Assembly: GCA_020847395.1 (NCBI GenBank)
Contig: JADLCD010000020.1
Coordinates: 1 to 64,000, forward strand
Length of the DNA stretch: 64,000 bases
From: Chitinophagaceae bacterium
GTDB taxonomy: Bacteria > Bacteroidota > Bacteroidia > Chitinophagales > Chitinophagaceae
Reading direction: 5' to 3'
Part shown: positions 43,374 through 54,115 of the stretch, one piece after another
How the letters are laid out: every line of letters starts with the position of its first letter
Numbering within the stretch: position 1 is the stretch's first letter
Notes under the pieces: model-generated
Told to the model about the DNA's origin: nothing
Seen by the model: only the letters and a program-made list of their open reading frames with translations
Databases searched by the model: none
Program-made: the position numbers and the translations under genes

Positions 43374-44597
43374 TTAAGCGGTTTTATAAAATTTTTCAAG
43401 CAGTTCATAAAATTCTGTTACCTGCTGGTCGTGAACAGCAGCTTCAGTATTTACAAAAGTTATATGATCAACAATTGATTGTATTAATACCGGGGATGCG
43501 CCTGATTTGTTGGCAAGCTTTGTTACAAACTCAGCATCCATTGTGCCCGTATTTATTTTATAATGATTGTATACATGCTCTGTGAAATATACACTCATTT
43601 TCTGACAAATATTTTTGTTATCTCTTTTTTGAAAATATAATCGTCCTATTGTTTTTACAAATTCAAGCAAGTCGTTTTTATGGGCTGCAATACGTGGAAT
43701 TTGCCGCTGGTTTCTTTTTAATCCCAGCAAAACAAATATGATTAATCCTGTTAGGGCGGTATAAATGGCAGCCCTGAAGGATTTTTGTTCCATTAAAATT
43801 CTGAAGGGAGAAGGGTCTTTTGGTAAATTATATGCGGGCTTATGCAGGAAATATTCATCCCAGGCAATCCTGTTAATACCTGGAGATATGGCTGATAATA
43901 ATTGATTGTAATGCGCCATATTATCTTTATGCAGCAAAAAATAATTGCTGAATGTAAGCGGAGCGCCGTGAATATAAAAGCTACCCTCGCCTGCTTTTAC
44001 ACGAAGCATCAGTGCGCTGCTATCCTGCAAACGTTCAAGCACATAACTCATGGTAGAATCGAAAGAAGTAAAATAACTCAGTACTCTTCTGCCAGGATAT
44101 TGATAGTGATTTGTTTTTTGCACAAAAGGCGGTTGCATAAGCCATACATCAAATGTATCAAGTCCTGAACTGTTGAACTGGTTAAAACCGCTAAAATCAA
44201 TCATTGAGTTGAAGTGAAAAAAATCCTGTGCGGCATTATTAAATTCGCACGAAGAAATAAATACATCATTACCGAGGCTTACAAAATGAAACAGTTCGCG
44301 TAACTCATCTTCGCTGGGATTAAATGTTTTGGTAAGAATAAACAATGCCTGGTTGCTGGTATCATAGGTTAAAACACTATCTTCCCATAACCCGGGTGCT
44401 TTTTTATTCAACGTTATTTGTGATTGCGGAAATAAGTGATTGAGGTTGTTATATGCTACATATGCACCATAAGGTATCTTGTCTTTTTTATTCAGTGTTA
44501 TGCGTTGGTCAAAGCTTTTACCGCTGCCACCAATAAGTAAGATGATAATTAAAAGCAGCAATACTGCCCCAATAATATATGGTAGCGCTTTTTTCAC
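43374..44597 (-). CDS. DUF4350 membrane protein
   Basis: A 407-residue membrane protein. One helix near the N-terminus (ALPYIIGAVLLLLIIILLIGG), an extracytoplasmic domain of about 230 residues with features of DUF4350 (GAYVAYNNLNHLFPQ, VSLGNDVFISS, IHGAPLTFSNYF), a second helix near 280 (AIYTALTGLIIFVLLGL) and a cytoplasmic tail. The protein starts with GTG at 44597, which overlaps the preceding stop (GTGA). It is part of the conserved MoxR operon of Bacteroidota. Function is unknown; its domain layout suggests a periplasmic sensor or partner of the DUF58/MoxR pair. Confidence 0.85.
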   Translation of the reverse strand: MKKALPYIIGAVLLLLIIILLIGGSGKSFDQRITLNKKDKIPYGAYVAYNNLNHLFPQSQITLNKKAPGLWEDSVLTYDTSNQALFILTKTFNPSEDELRELFHFVSLGNDVFISSCEFNNAAQDFFHFNSMIDFSGFNQFNSSGLDTFDVWLMQPPFVQKTNHYQYPGRRVLSYFTSFDSTMSYVLERLQDSSALMLRVKAGEGSFYIHGAPLTFSNYFLLHKDNMAHYNQLLSAISPGINRIAWDEYFLHKPAYNLPKDPSPFRILMEQKSFRAAIYTALTGLIIFVLLGLKRNQRQIPRIAAHKNDLLEFVKTIGRLYFQKRDNKNICQKMSVYFTEHVYNHYKINTGTMDAEFVTKLANKSGASPVLIQSIVDHITFVNTEAAVHDQQVTEFYELLEKFYKTA

Positions 44598-45463
44598 CAG
44601 CTTATAGATGTTTTATTGTATACCTGCATAAATTCTTCTACAACATTCCTGTATTGCTCCTGCGTAACGGCTATTTCGCCATACCAGGCATATTCGTAGT
44701 TGCGTGTAACTTTAAAAAATGCCGCATAAAATGGTTTGCCATATAATTGGGTAAGATACTCCATGTTGGTAGCATCGTGTGTATATTTTATCAGCTCTTG
44801 TTGCGAAAACATTTTTAATAGATGCAGGTAATGAAAGCGAATAGCCAGGCGATAATCCTGGTTTTTCTCTGCCTTTTGAATTTCTGTTTTAAGGTCGGTT
44901 GTAAAGATATCTTCAACATCTCCCTCCTGTTTTGTTCTGCTAATTACCGGCCCTTTCGACGAGCCCCAGATATTCATATGATTTTTTGAAAGGAACCATA
45001 TTACCGCAGATAAAAACCCAAGAATAATCAATATCCACAAAATAGTACTGAAAACATTGTTGTTTAAGAGCCTTGCAAGCCATAATAAAAATTTTTCCAG
45101 CCAGGAACCTGATTGCTGTTTCTTCTTTTCGTGCAAATCTTTGTTGGCATACCAGAAATCATCATCATTCTTTAAATGTTCTGTAATTGAATCCGGAACA
45201 GCTCTCCATTTAAATACAGAAGAATCGTATATCGAAGTAGTATCTTCTTTCCGAAGAAAATACATAGTGTCATCATGTTTGTTATAGTATTCATCTTCAT
45301 CATTATATGACGAATCGGTTAAACCTTTTGTAATACTATCCAGGGTTTGCTCAATAGTATCTTTTACCGCTGCAGGAATTGAATCTTCATCCTGCGCAAA
45401 GCAGGGCGCTGCTATTGTGCAAAGCAGAAAAATGGAAAGTATATGTAAGCAGCATTTATACAC
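44594..45463 (-). CDS. DUF4129 domain protein
   Basis: A 289-residue exported membrane protein: signal peptide CCLHILSIFLLCTIAAPCFAQ, an acidic Asp/Ser/Thr-rich extracytoplasmic part, one helix near residue 142 (IILGFLSAVIWFL), and a C-terminal DUF4129-like domain (QDYRLAIRFHYLHLLKMFSQ, then YTHDATNMEYL). In other operons this family sits beside transglutaminase or MoxR genes. No ATG is available: candidates are TTG 45469 and GTG 45463; GTG gives a clean signal peptide. Overlaps the SpoIIM-like gene by about 8 bases and the DUF4350 gene by 4. Confidence 0.8.
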   Translation of the reverse strand: MYKCCLHILSIFLLCTIAAPCFAQDEDSIPAAVKDTIEQTLDSITKGLTDSSYNDEDEYYNKHDDTMYFLRKEDTTSIYDSSVFKWRAVPDSITEHLKNDDDFWYANKDLHEKKKQQSGSWLEKFLLWLARLLNNNVFSTILWILIILGFLSAVIWFLSKNHMNIWGSSKGPVISRTKQEGDVEDIFTTDLKTEIQKAEKNQDYRLAIRFHYLHLLKMFSQQELIKYTHDATNMEYLTQLYGKPFYAAFFKVTRNYEYAWYGEIAVTQEQYRNVVEEFMQVYNKTSISW

Positions 45464-46427
45464 CGGCAATAGTTTCGGTAGCTGTTTTCAACCTGCGTTG
45501 AACCCTTACCGGGTAAATAATGTAATACCAGATAATATATGAAGCAGACATCAGCAATATAAATGCGCTAAGCCATTGCGGCATAGTATAATACCTTGTT
45601 ATAAAGCCTTCAAAAAATGCGGCAACAACAAATACAGGTATAAGGCTTACTAATATTATAACACCATCTTTCGCTCCTCGTAAAAAAGCCTGTAATCTTG
45701 TTCCTGTGCCGTGAAACATCCATCCTTTACCGAGCACTACACCTGCAGCACTGGCAATAACGATGGCACTAAGCTCAAGCGTGCCGTGAATAAAAACAGT
45801 AAGTATAGATTGCATGCCCAAACCTTTGGAAAAGAACATATGCTCAAAAGCGCCCAATCTTACTCCCTCATTTAATAAAGACAAAATAACAGGAAAACAC
45901 AATACAATGCCTCTTGCAAAATAGGTAAAGGAAACAAAAATGTTGTTCAGCATAATACCGAGCCACATCATCAGCTCGTTACCTTCTGCATATACGCCAA
46001 AAGGTTTACCATTTTCTATATTTTCTTCGGTCATATTTACATAGCTGTCGCTAAGCATCTCTCTTACAAAGCTTTCATCATGTTTGGCGGAATAAAACCC
46101 CACTATAAAAAATACAATGAATAGTACGGCGCAAAACAGCAGCACGCCCTGGTGTTTTCGTACCGTAAGCGGAACCGTATATTTCCAGAATTCAGCAATG
46201 CGGTTACGATCTTCTTTACGATTTTGGTATATGCTCATATAAGTTTGCGATGCTCTGGCGTTTAAGTATCGCGTAACCCTGCTGTGAGGGTAAAAGGTTT
46301 TGGCATACGAAAGATCGTCAACCATCTGGGTAAACTCAACCGCCATCTCATCAGGATCGTCAGAAGGAAGGTGTTGATTCTTTAGCCAGCGGTCTTTGTT
46401 CTTTTTTATGAATAAGGCTTCGCGCAA
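45456..46427 (-). CDS. SpoIIM-like membrane protein
   Basis: A 323-residue polytopic membrane protein related to stage II sporulation protein M, present in non-sporulating Bacteroidota. The N-terminal cytoplasmic segment (REALFIKKNKDRWLK) is followed by helices near 105 (GVLLFCAVLFIVFFIVGF), 160-190, 220-245 and 290-310, with FIHGTLELSAIVIASAAGVVLG the family signature near 214. An in-frame stop directly precedes TTG 46433; TTG 46433 or TTG 46427 must be the start, and the latter matches the family N-terminus LREALF. First gene of the operon, divergent from the RDD gene. Confidence 0.88.
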   Translation of the reverse strand: MREALFIKKNKDRWLKNQHLPSDDPDEMAVEFTQMVDDLSYAKTFYPHSRVTRYLNARASQTYMSIYQNRKEDRNRIAEFWKYTVPLTVRKHQGVLLFCAVLFIVFFIVGFYSAKHDESFVREMLSDSYVNMTEENIENGKPFGVYAEGNELMMWLGIMLNNIFVSFTYFARGIVLCFPVILSLLNEGVRLGAFEHMFFSKGLGMQSILTVFIHGTLELSAIVIASAAGVVLGKGWMFHGTGTRLQAFLRGAKDGVIILVSLIPVFVVAAFFEGFITRYYTMPQWLSAFILLMSASYIIWYYIIYPVRVQRRLKTATETIAGV

Positions 46428-46507
46428 GGGCAATTAAATTTGCTTCAATATAAATAAATACTTAACATCGTTTAATAACAGGACAAAAAAAATATTATTG
46501 CATAGCA

Positions 46508-47299
46508 ATGAGTAAAATTAATATCTCAACCAGCTTTAATATAGACCTGGAGTTTGAAGGGGCTCAATTTCATGTAAGAATGTTTGCATGGATACTGGAT
46601 TTCATCCTGCAGGTATTTTACCTGATCATAGTGTCTAACCTGTTTGGGCTATTTAGCGGCATAGCCACTTCCGGGTATGATATATGGGCTTTCAGGTGGC
46701 TGATTATGTTGCCGGTATTCACTTACCACCTGTTTTGCGAAATATTATGGAACGGGCAAAGCGTTGGAAAGCGGTTGCTGGGGTTAAGGGTTGTGAACGA
46801 TAATGGAGGGAAAGCGTCATTAGGACAGTATATGATCAGGTGGTTGCTCCGATCTTCCGATCTTACATTACCCTTAATTATACTGGCAATGATGTTTGGC
46901 GACATGGGTATTTTAAAAGCCCTGTGGATTACGGTTTTGATGTTTATTGCCGACCTTATTTTGATTGGTACTACCAAACAAGGTAAACGCCTGGGTGATC
47001 TTGCTGCGGGTACAATGCTGATAAACGTTAAACCAAAAGGTAATCTGGAAGAAACCATTTTTATGGAAGTGGAACAGAGCTATACGGCGCAGTTTCCGCA
47101 GGTTATGCGGCTAAGCGACAGAGACATTAACACCATTAAAGGCATTATAGACACCGGAAGAAAAATCGGCAACTATCAAATGGTTGAGAATGCTTCCCTA
47201 CGCATTAAAAATGTATTGGGCATAGAAACAACATTATCTCCATTTGATTTCCTGGATACTTTGTTGAAGGATTATAATTATTTGTCTACGAAAGGGTAA
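46508..47299 (+). CDS. RDD family membrane protein
   Basis: A 263-residue RDD-domain membrane protein. The RDD signature is in MFAWILDFILQVFYL near residue 25, then two further helices (LIMLPVFTYHLFCEIL and TLPLIILAMMFGDMG) and the conserved GQSVGKRLLGLRVVNDNG near 84. The C-terminal 90 residues are soluble and cytoplasmic (RLSDRDINTIKGIIDTGR). RDD proteins are thought to transport ions or osmolytes. It is divergent from, and regularly found with, the SpoIIM/MoxR operon in Bacteroidota, implying a shared role in envelope or stress function. Confidence 0.9.
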   Translation: MSKINISTSFNIDLEFEGAQFHVRMFAWILDFILQVFYLIIVSNLFGLFSGIATSGYDIWAFRWLIMLPVFTYHLFCEILWNGQSVGKRLLGLRVVNDNGGKASLGQYMIRWLLRSSDLTLPLIILAMMFGDMGILKALWITVLMFIADLILIGTTKQGKRLGDLAAGTMLINVKPKGNLEETIFMEVEQSYTAQFPQVMRLSDRDINTIKGIIDTGRKIGNYQMVENASLRIKNVLGIETTLSPFDFLDTLLKDYNYLSTKG

Positions 47300-47429
47300 G
47301 TTAAGTTCATAGCGTTTGGGGTGTACCACCGGCGTGTTTTTTACCGAAATTATTTTGTGTACGCATTAGTATATGTTACTTTGTGTAATCTCATTTGTAT
47401 AATCTTAATAATATTACCCCTGGCATACT

Positions 47430-48545
47430 ATGGCATTAAAAACAACTCAACCTTCTGAGCGATTATATTCTCTTGATGCTTTACGCGGTTTTGATATGTT
47501 CTGGATTATGGGTGGAGAAGGCATTATAGAATCGCTTTCTAAATCAACAGGTTCTTCTTTTTGGAAAGGCTTTGCAGAAGAGCTAACACATCCTGGATGG
47601 AATGGCTTTCATTTTTATGATCTTATTTTCCCCTTATTTCTTTTTATAGCAGGTGTAGCTACTCCTTACTCCGTAGGCAAGGAACTGGAAAAGGGCAAAA
47701 CCAGGCAACAACTTTTGTGGCGGGTAGTAAAAAGAGGATTGATACTGGTACTCTTTGGTGTAATTTACAACAACGGTTTACAACTTCATGCGCTATCTGA
47801 AATACGGTTTGGAAGTGTACTTGGGCGTATAGGGCTTGCCTATATGTTTGCTAATATCATAGCATTATATTTTAAAGATCGTGCACAGGTAATATGGTTT
47901 TTTGCAATTATTATTGGCTATTGGTTATTACTGAAGTTTACATCGGCACCCGGTTTTCCCACCGGCGACCTAACTATGGAAGGTAATTTTGCTTCTTATA
48001 TCGACAGGCTTATCATGCCAGGCAGATTATTTCTCGGTATTCACGATCCTGAAGGATTAGCAAGTACAATACCTGCCGTAGCTACAGGTTTACTGGGCAT
48101 TATTACAGGAAATTTTTTGAAAAAGAATCAGCTTGCCCAGGGCAAAAAAGTTTTGTATATGCTTGCCGCCGGTGTTGTATTTATCATTGTAGCACATATT
48201 TGGGATCTTGATTTTCCTATTAATAAAAATCTGTGGACAAGCTCATTTGTGCTGAATGTGGGAGGGTATAGCCTGATATTGCTGGCGGTTTTCTATTATA
48301 TTATTGATGTGCAGGGATATAAAAAATGGGCTTTCTTTTTTAAGGTTATTGGTATGAATTCTATTTTGATTTACATGTCTGAACACTTTATTGACTGGAA
48401 TTATTCTACCACTGCATTTTTTAAATGGGCTGAACAACTTGCCGGAATGCCTTATAGTATTGTGGTTTCGGCTATAGGTTATGTTTTAATAAAATGGGCA
48501 GCTTTATATTTTCTTTATAAGAAAAAAGTTTTTTTAAGAGTATAA
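47430..48545 (+). CDS. DUF5009/HGSNAT-like membrane acyltransferase
   Basis: A 371-residue multi-pass membrane protein of the DUF5009/heparan-alpha-glucosaminide N-acetyltransferase group. The opening RLYSLDALRGFDMFWIMGGEG is the family signature, followed by HPGWNGFHFYDLIFPLFLFIAG near residue 53; the His and Asp in that segment are candidates for acyl transfer. About ten helices are visible. Family members acetylate sugars with acetyl-CoA across the membrane, but the acceptor here is unknown. A bidirectional terminator follows. Confidence 0.88.
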   Translation: MALKTTQPSERLYSLDALRGFDMFWIMGGEGIIESLSKSTGSSFWKGFAEELTHPGWNGFHFYDLIFPLFLFIAGVATPYSVGKELEKGKTRQQLLWRVVKRGLILVLFGVIYNNGLQLHALSEIRFGSVLGRIGLAYMFANIIALYFKDRAQVIWFFAIIIGYWLLLKFTSAPGFPTGDLTMEGNFASYIDRLIMPGRLFLGIHDPEGLASTIPAVATGLLGIITGNFLKKNQLAQGKKVLYMLAAGVVFIIVAHIWDLDFPINKNLWTSSFVLNVGGYSLILLAVFYYIIDVQGYKKWAFFFKVIGMNSILIYMSEHFIDWNYSTTAFFKWAEQLAGMPYSIVVSAIGYVLIKWAALYFLYKKKVFLRV

Positions 48546-48585
48546 ATATTTTGGTATAATACCCGTTCTTAAATAGAACGTTTTA

Positions 48586-48620
48586 ATAAAGCCCCCACCA
48601 TTAATGTGTGAGGGCTTTAT
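48586..48620. terminator. Bidirectional terminator
   Basis: ATAAAGCCCCCAC (48586-48598) pairs with 48608-48620 apart from one mismatch, flanked by A/T-rich runs. It lies between the convergent DUF5009 and PepSY-like genes. Confidence 0.8.
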
Positions 48621-48631
48621 TTATAAGGTTA

Positions 48632-49198
48632 TTATACCATTTCTTTAAAAAAGCTGATATTGCCATTTTTTGATACCATCAATATAAGCTTTTTGCCAGG
48701 CTCACTCAACTCTACAAAATAATTATCTGCATCATCAAACTGGGTGCCGTATAAAATCATATCTGTATCGTTACTTTCATTATCATCATATAATATTACC
48801 CTGTCTATTTTATAATTACTGTATTTTTTGTTGATGTGCTCCTGCGCGTTTTTAGGTAAGTCGGCAAATGTTTTGGGAATAACAGTGCCTACAAGCTTTG
48901 AGTTAAAATCATAAAATGCCTTTTGGGTTATTCCATTTTGTATAAAAACAGCTTCATCAAAGTAGCCGCTTCTTGTCCAATGCACATTCGGAACATTGCC
49001 AAAATCAATATTGAACTGGTCTTTAGATTGAACACTTACATCTTTTCCTTCCAGCTTCCTTAAACTCTTTCTTTCTGTTTTTTCTTCTTTTTTTAATTCT
49101 TTAATATCCTTTCTTGCTGCAATTTCCTTTTGGGTTTGCGCCTGAGTTGCAGTCATCACTAAAAAAGTGGCTGCTGCTAAAACTATTATTTTTTTCAT
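48632..49198 (-). CDS. Secreted PepSY-like protein
   Basis: A 188-residue exported protein: signal peptide MKKIIVLAAATFLVMTATQAQ, a charged Lys/Glu-rich helix (about 22-55), and a globular part with VPNVHWTRSGYFDEAVFIQNG and GTQFDDADNYFVELSE. The pattern of a Trp-centred strand, then a helix LPKNAQEHINKKYSNYKIDRVIL, resembles PepSY-like domains common in Bacteroidota. No enzyme motif is present. Probable periplasmic protein, possibly a binding or inhibitory partner; function is unknown. It forms a single-gene unit. Confidence 0.65.
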   Translation of the reverse strand: MKKIIVLAAATFLVMTATQAQTQKEIAARKDIKELKKEEKTERKSLRKLEGKDVSVQSKDQFNIDFGNVPNVHWTRSGYFDEAVFIQNGITQKAFYDFNSKLVGTVIPKTFADLPKNAQEHINKKYSNYKIDRVILYDDNESNDTDMILYGTQFDDADNYFVELSEPGKKLILMVSKNGNISFFKEMV

Positions 49199-49435
49199 TT
49201 TTTAAAAATTTATGTTGTGTAATAACTGTTTACAATGTAAAGCTATACCTGTAGTTTAATGATCTAAACATAGAAAAGTTATGAAGGCAAATAGTATCGG
49301 TGAATGGGCGAAAGGATGTTTTAAAGTTTTGAACCATGGAGGCAGGCAGGGGAGAACAACAGGAAGATACACGGCGTTTTGGTTGCGGGCTTTGATAATA
49401 AAACAATAGGATACGACCTGAAAATGTGCGAACGT

Positions 49436-49471
49436 AAAAAAATAGGCTGCCTGTAAAGTCGGGCAGCCTAT
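49436..49471 (-). terminator. Terminator of the metY-metX-hom operon
   Basis: ATAGGCTGCC (49442-49451) pairs perfectly with 49462-49471; on the minus strand the stem is followed by a T-run (A-run at 49436-49442). It lies 22 bp past the hom stop. The rest of the 49199-49435 spacer shows nothing recognisable. Confidence 0.9.
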
Positions 49472-49492
49472 AGTTATTAAGAATGAAAATAT

Positions 49493-50749
49493 TCAATCCA
49501 ATATCCCCGCCAGTTCCAGGCTCTTCTTTTTTAATTTTCTTATCTCTATATCTTCTATAATCGCATCTGGTGCAAGAATAAGTGAAACATTATTTTCTTT
49601 CCACCAGGTATTTTCTTTCAGTTCTTTAAAGCGAAGCACACCAACAAGATATTTTCTTTCGCCGGCATGCCATTCCTCAATCCATTCAAATTTATCGCGG
49701 GGTATTGTTTTCCAGTCATCAAAACTTACATAGGTGCGAACATAAAAATCATCGGTGAGCTGCTGCGGGTTGTGATGGTACAGCTTTTTATATTCGTAGC
49801 GGTAATCGTAGCGCAATGCAGAAATATCACTCAATACTGCAGATGCGGTGGGGAAACTACCTGCACCTTTTCCATAAAAAAATTGTTTATCAGCAAATGA
49901 GCTTTCAATAACAACACCATTAAATTCATTCTTTACAAAAGCCAACGGATCATCGTGCGTAACAAACTGTGGCAATACAAATGCCGCCACTTTGCCATTG
50001 TTCAGCTTTTTTGCCTGCGCTACTAATTTTATTTCGTGATTTTTTTCTTTGGCCACCGCAGCATCAGTCAGTTTAATATTTTGTATACCATTGAATACAA
50101 TATGTTCGGGCTTTTCTACAATACCATATGCATGTGTAAGCAAAAAAGTCCATTTGTTCAGCGCGTCCCAGCCATCTACATCCAATACAGGATCGGCTTC
50201 GGCAAAACCCAATTGCTGGGCAAGTATCAATGCCTGTTTGAAGTCGAGTTTATCTTCAAACATTTTGGTGAGAATAAAGTTCGTTGATCCGTTAACGATA
50301 GCACGGATAGAATGCAGTAAATCATTATCATAATATTCTTCAAGGTTGCGGATAACAGGAATAGAAGCACAGGCTGCAGATTCGCATAAAAAAGGCTGGT
50401 TATAATTTTTCTGCAATGCAAGAATTTCAGGCAAATGTTCAGCAATCATTTTTTTGCTGGCACTCACTACTGCTTTGCCATTTTTTAAGGCTGTAGAAAC
50501 AATTTCAAAAGCCGGCTCAGATTCATTAATCACTTCCACAATTACATTTATTTCAGGATCGTTTAGCAGGCTGAAACGGTCTGTAGTAAACAAACTTTCC
50601 GGCGCGTTTCTTTTTTTACCTGCGTTCTTTATACAAACTTTTTTTATGGTAGCCTGTAATGATGGTGTTTGTTCAAGCACTTTATATAATCCTTCGCCTA
50701 CCACACCAAAACCAAATAACCCTATCGTTAATTGCTTATGCGCATCCAT
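49493..50749 (-). CDS. hom: Homoserine dehydrogenase
   Basis: A 418-residue NAD(P)-dependent homoserine dehydrogenase, which reduces aspartate semialdehyde to homoserine for methionine and threonine synthesis. The Rossmann motif LFGFGVVGEGLYKVLEQ is at residues 11-27; VVSASKKMIAEH near 95, SAACASIPVIRNLEEYYDN near 122, GSTNFILTKM near 149 and VDGWDALNKWTFLLTHAYG near 190 (with the catalytic Asp/Lys pair) are the conserved blocks. There is no fused aspartokinase domain, unlike ThrA. Third gene of the SAM-riboswitch-controlled operon, 4 bp after metX; this ties branch-point control to methionine demand. Confidence 0.94.
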   Translation of the reverse strand: MDAHKQLTIGLFGFGVVGEGLYKVLEQTPSLQATIKKVCIKNAGKKRNAPESLFTTDRFSLLNDPEINVIVEVINESEPAFEIVSTALKNGKAVVSASKKMIAEHLPEILALQKNYNQPFLCESAACASIPVIRNLEEYYDNDLLHSIRAIVNGSTNFILTKMFEDKLDFKQALILAQQLGFAEADPVLDVDGWDALNKWTFLLTHAYGIVEKPEHIVFNGIQNIKLTDAAVAKEKNHEIKLVAQAKKLNNGKVAAFVLPQFVTHDDPLAFVKNEFNGVVIESSFADKQFFYGKGAGSFPTASAVLSDISALRYDYRYEYKKLYHHNPQQLTDDFYVRTYVSFDDWKTIPRDKFEWIEEWHAGERKYLVGVLRFKELKENTWWKENNVSLILAPDAIIEDIEIRKLKKKSLELAGILD

Positions 50750-50753
50750 TGTA

Positions 50754-51821
50754 TTAATGATTTATGATTTTTAAATAACTTAAAACGTCTTCGCGTATAA
50801 AGTTGCGTAATGCCTGTTCAATTTTTTCATATTCCAGCAAAAAACCGTCATGACCATACAGCGACTCTATCAATTGGTATGCAGCGCCGGGTATACCATC
50901 TGCAATCTTTATTTGTTCTTCCGGCGGAAAAAGCAAATCGCTGGTAATACCTATCACCAGTGTTTTGGCGGTAATGCGGCGCAATGCCTCTTCTGCAGAG
51001 CCTCTTCCCCTGCCAAGGTCATGCGCATCCATACCCTGCCCTAATCGGTAATAGCTAAATGCATTGAAACGGTTTGCTAATTTTTCACCCTGGTAACGCT
51101 GGTAACTTTCTGCAGCTTCGCCACCAAAGTTGTGCGATACTGGCCAGGCTGTTTTTTTATCACGCGGCTGTGTTAAATTATAGGTATCGTAACTCCTGTA
51201 ACTTAAAAGTGCAACGCTTCTTGCGGCTTTCATACCGTTAATGCCAGCTTCCTGCGTATTGGTTTGCCAGGTGCCATCGGTTTCAATACACATGCGTTGC
51301 GACGCATTCAGTGCAATGCCCCAGGGCGAATGTTGCGCATTGGTAGCAAGCGCTATCACATGTTCAAACAATTGTGGTTCTTCAACCGCCCACTCCAGCA
51401 ACTGTTGCCCGCCCATTGAACCGCCAATACCAATATATATCTTCTCTATACCGAGAAAATCTTTTAATGGTTTGTAAGCTCTTACCATATCTCTTGTGGT
51501 GAACAACGGAAAGCTGTGATACCATCTTTCGCCGGTTGCCGGATTTATTTCCAGCGGGCCAATACTCCCGTAACAACTGCCTGGCATATTCACACAAACA
51601 ATGAAATATTTGGCAGGATCAAAAAATCTTCCTTCGCCTATCAACCCCGGCCACCAGTCTGCGGGGTTGCTGTTAGCAGTAAGCGCGTGAAAAACCCATA
51701 CTACATTATCCTTTTTGGCATTTAATTTTCCCAACGTGGTATATGCTAAATGATACCCGGGTAATATAGTGCCGTTTTCCAGCGTAAACGATTGCTTGTA
51801 TTCAAAAACCTCTGTCGCCAT
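50754..51821 (-). CDS. metX: Homoserine O-acetyltransferase
   Basis: A 355-residue alpha/beta-hydrolase-fold enzyme that transfers acetyl from acetyl-CoA to homoserine. The nucleophile Ser is in IGIGGSMGGQQLLEWA near residue 134; the triad is completed by Asp in GITSDLLFPPEEQ near 305 and His in YGHDGFLLEYEK near 334. HALTANSNPADWWPGLIGEG near 45 and ARSVALLSYRSY near 201 are further MetX marks. Specificity for acetyl rather than succinyl is assumed from the family. It lies between metY (155-bp gap filled by a repeat array) and hom (4-bp gap). Confidence 0.94.
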   Translation of the reverse strand: MATEVFEYKQSFTLENGTILPGYHLAYTTLGKLNAKKDNVVWVFHALTANSNPADWWPGLIGEGRFFDPAKYFIVCVNMPGSCYGSIGPLEINPATGERWYHSFPLFTTRDMVRAYKPLKDFLGIEKIYIGIGGSMGGQQLLEWAVEEPQLFEHVIALATNAQHSPWGIALNASQRMCIETDGTWQTNTQEAGINGMKAARSVALLSYRSYDTYNLTQPRDKKTAWPVSHNFGGEAAESYQRYQGEKLANRFNAFSYYRLGQGMDAHDLGRGRGSAEEALRRITAKTLVIGITSDLLFPPEEQIKIADGIPGAAYQLIESLYGHDGFLLEYEKIEQALRNFIREDVLSYLKIINH

Positions 51822-51851
51822 GCTTTAAGAGTCTTGTTAATAATTGGGTGT

Positions 51852-51974
51852 TTCTGGTTTGGGGTTTGTAGTTTATAGTTTGAAGTTTCAGGTTACAAGT
51901 TCCCGGTTAGCATTTCGCGAATGTTTTCTAACTACTAACCATAAACCATAAACTTCAAACCATAAACTATAAAT
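51852..51974. repeat. Heptad hairpin array, AGTTTNN dialect
   Basis: Left arm: eight gapless heptads from 51856 to 51911 (GGTTTGG, AGTTTAT, AGTTTGA, GGTTACA and others). Right arm from about 51930 to 51974 carries the complementary set (AACCATA, AACTTCA, AACTATA). It fills the gap between metY and metX inside the operon. Confidence 0.9.
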
Positions 51975-51976
51975 TT

Positions 51977-53721
<1,745 letters not shown>

Positions 53722-53754
53722 AAAAAAACTCTTCCAGCAGGTCATCGGAAGAGC
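53722..53754 (-). terminator. Riboswitch expression-platform terminator
   Basis: On the minus strand, an AGCTCTTCC arm pairs with GGAAGAGT and is followed by a run of seven T (53722-53728). It lies 44 bp past the SAM-I aptamer and would stop transcription when SAM is bound. Confidence 0.88.
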
Positions 53755-53797
53755 TTAATATATTATTGAAGTGGTATAATATCAGCTGGTCTTCTGA

Positions 53798-53913
53798 CTT
53801 ATCTGTCACGCCTTAGCGTGATGGAGTTGGCACCTTTCCCCATACCGCATGTAGCGGCACGGAACAGGTTGTCAAGGCTTCATTGGGCCAGTCCCTCAGC
53901 CTTTCTTGATAAG
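53798..53913 (-). promoter_or_regulatory. SAM-I riboswitch aptamer
   Basis: The minus strand reads through every conserved SAM-I element: P1 5' strand CTTATCAAGA, GAGGGACTGGCCC and TGAAGCC with GACAACC, then AAGGTGCCAACTCC, and P1 3' strand GATAAG. The aptamer binds S-adenosylmethionine and shuts off the metY-metX-hom operon through the terminator just downstream. Confidence 0.96.
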
Positions 53914-53933
53914 CGATTTTTAAAGAACTGGCG

Positions 53934-53966
53934 CAAAGGTAAATGCAAATCTTTTAAAAATTCAAA
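53934..53966 (-). promoter_or_regulatory. Promoter of the metY riboswitch transcript
   Basis: On the minus strand TTTG (53963-53966), 21-bp spacer, TACCTTTG (53934-53941): a full Bacteroidota promoter match. Transcription would begin a few bases before the aptamer. Confidence 0.8.
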
Positions 53967-54006
53967 AAAATATTAGAATGACGGAAGAAAATAAAATTAT
54001 AGTTAT

Positions 54007-54014
54007 TATCTTTG
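54007..54014 (+). promoter_or_regulatory. Probable -7 element of cys operon
   Basis: TATCTTTG matches TAnnTTTG and lies 160 bp upstream of cysH. No -33 TTG is at the usual distance, which suggests the promoter needs an activator. Downstream are an AT-rich TTTAGTAGAATAATAAA segment and a heptad array. Confidence 0.5.
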
Positions 54015-54115
54015 TCCACCAGTTTAGTAGAATAATAAAAATTCGCTTTGATGGGGAAATGAGCGACCATGTATCTGCCACCAGCTTTGGGCCTTAAAGA
54101 AAGCAGGCACCTGGT

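Noticed and set aside
49230-49496. 88-residue minus-strand ORF after hom
   Set aside because: It runs through the intrinsic terminator of the metY-metX-hom operon and has no signal or domain pattern.
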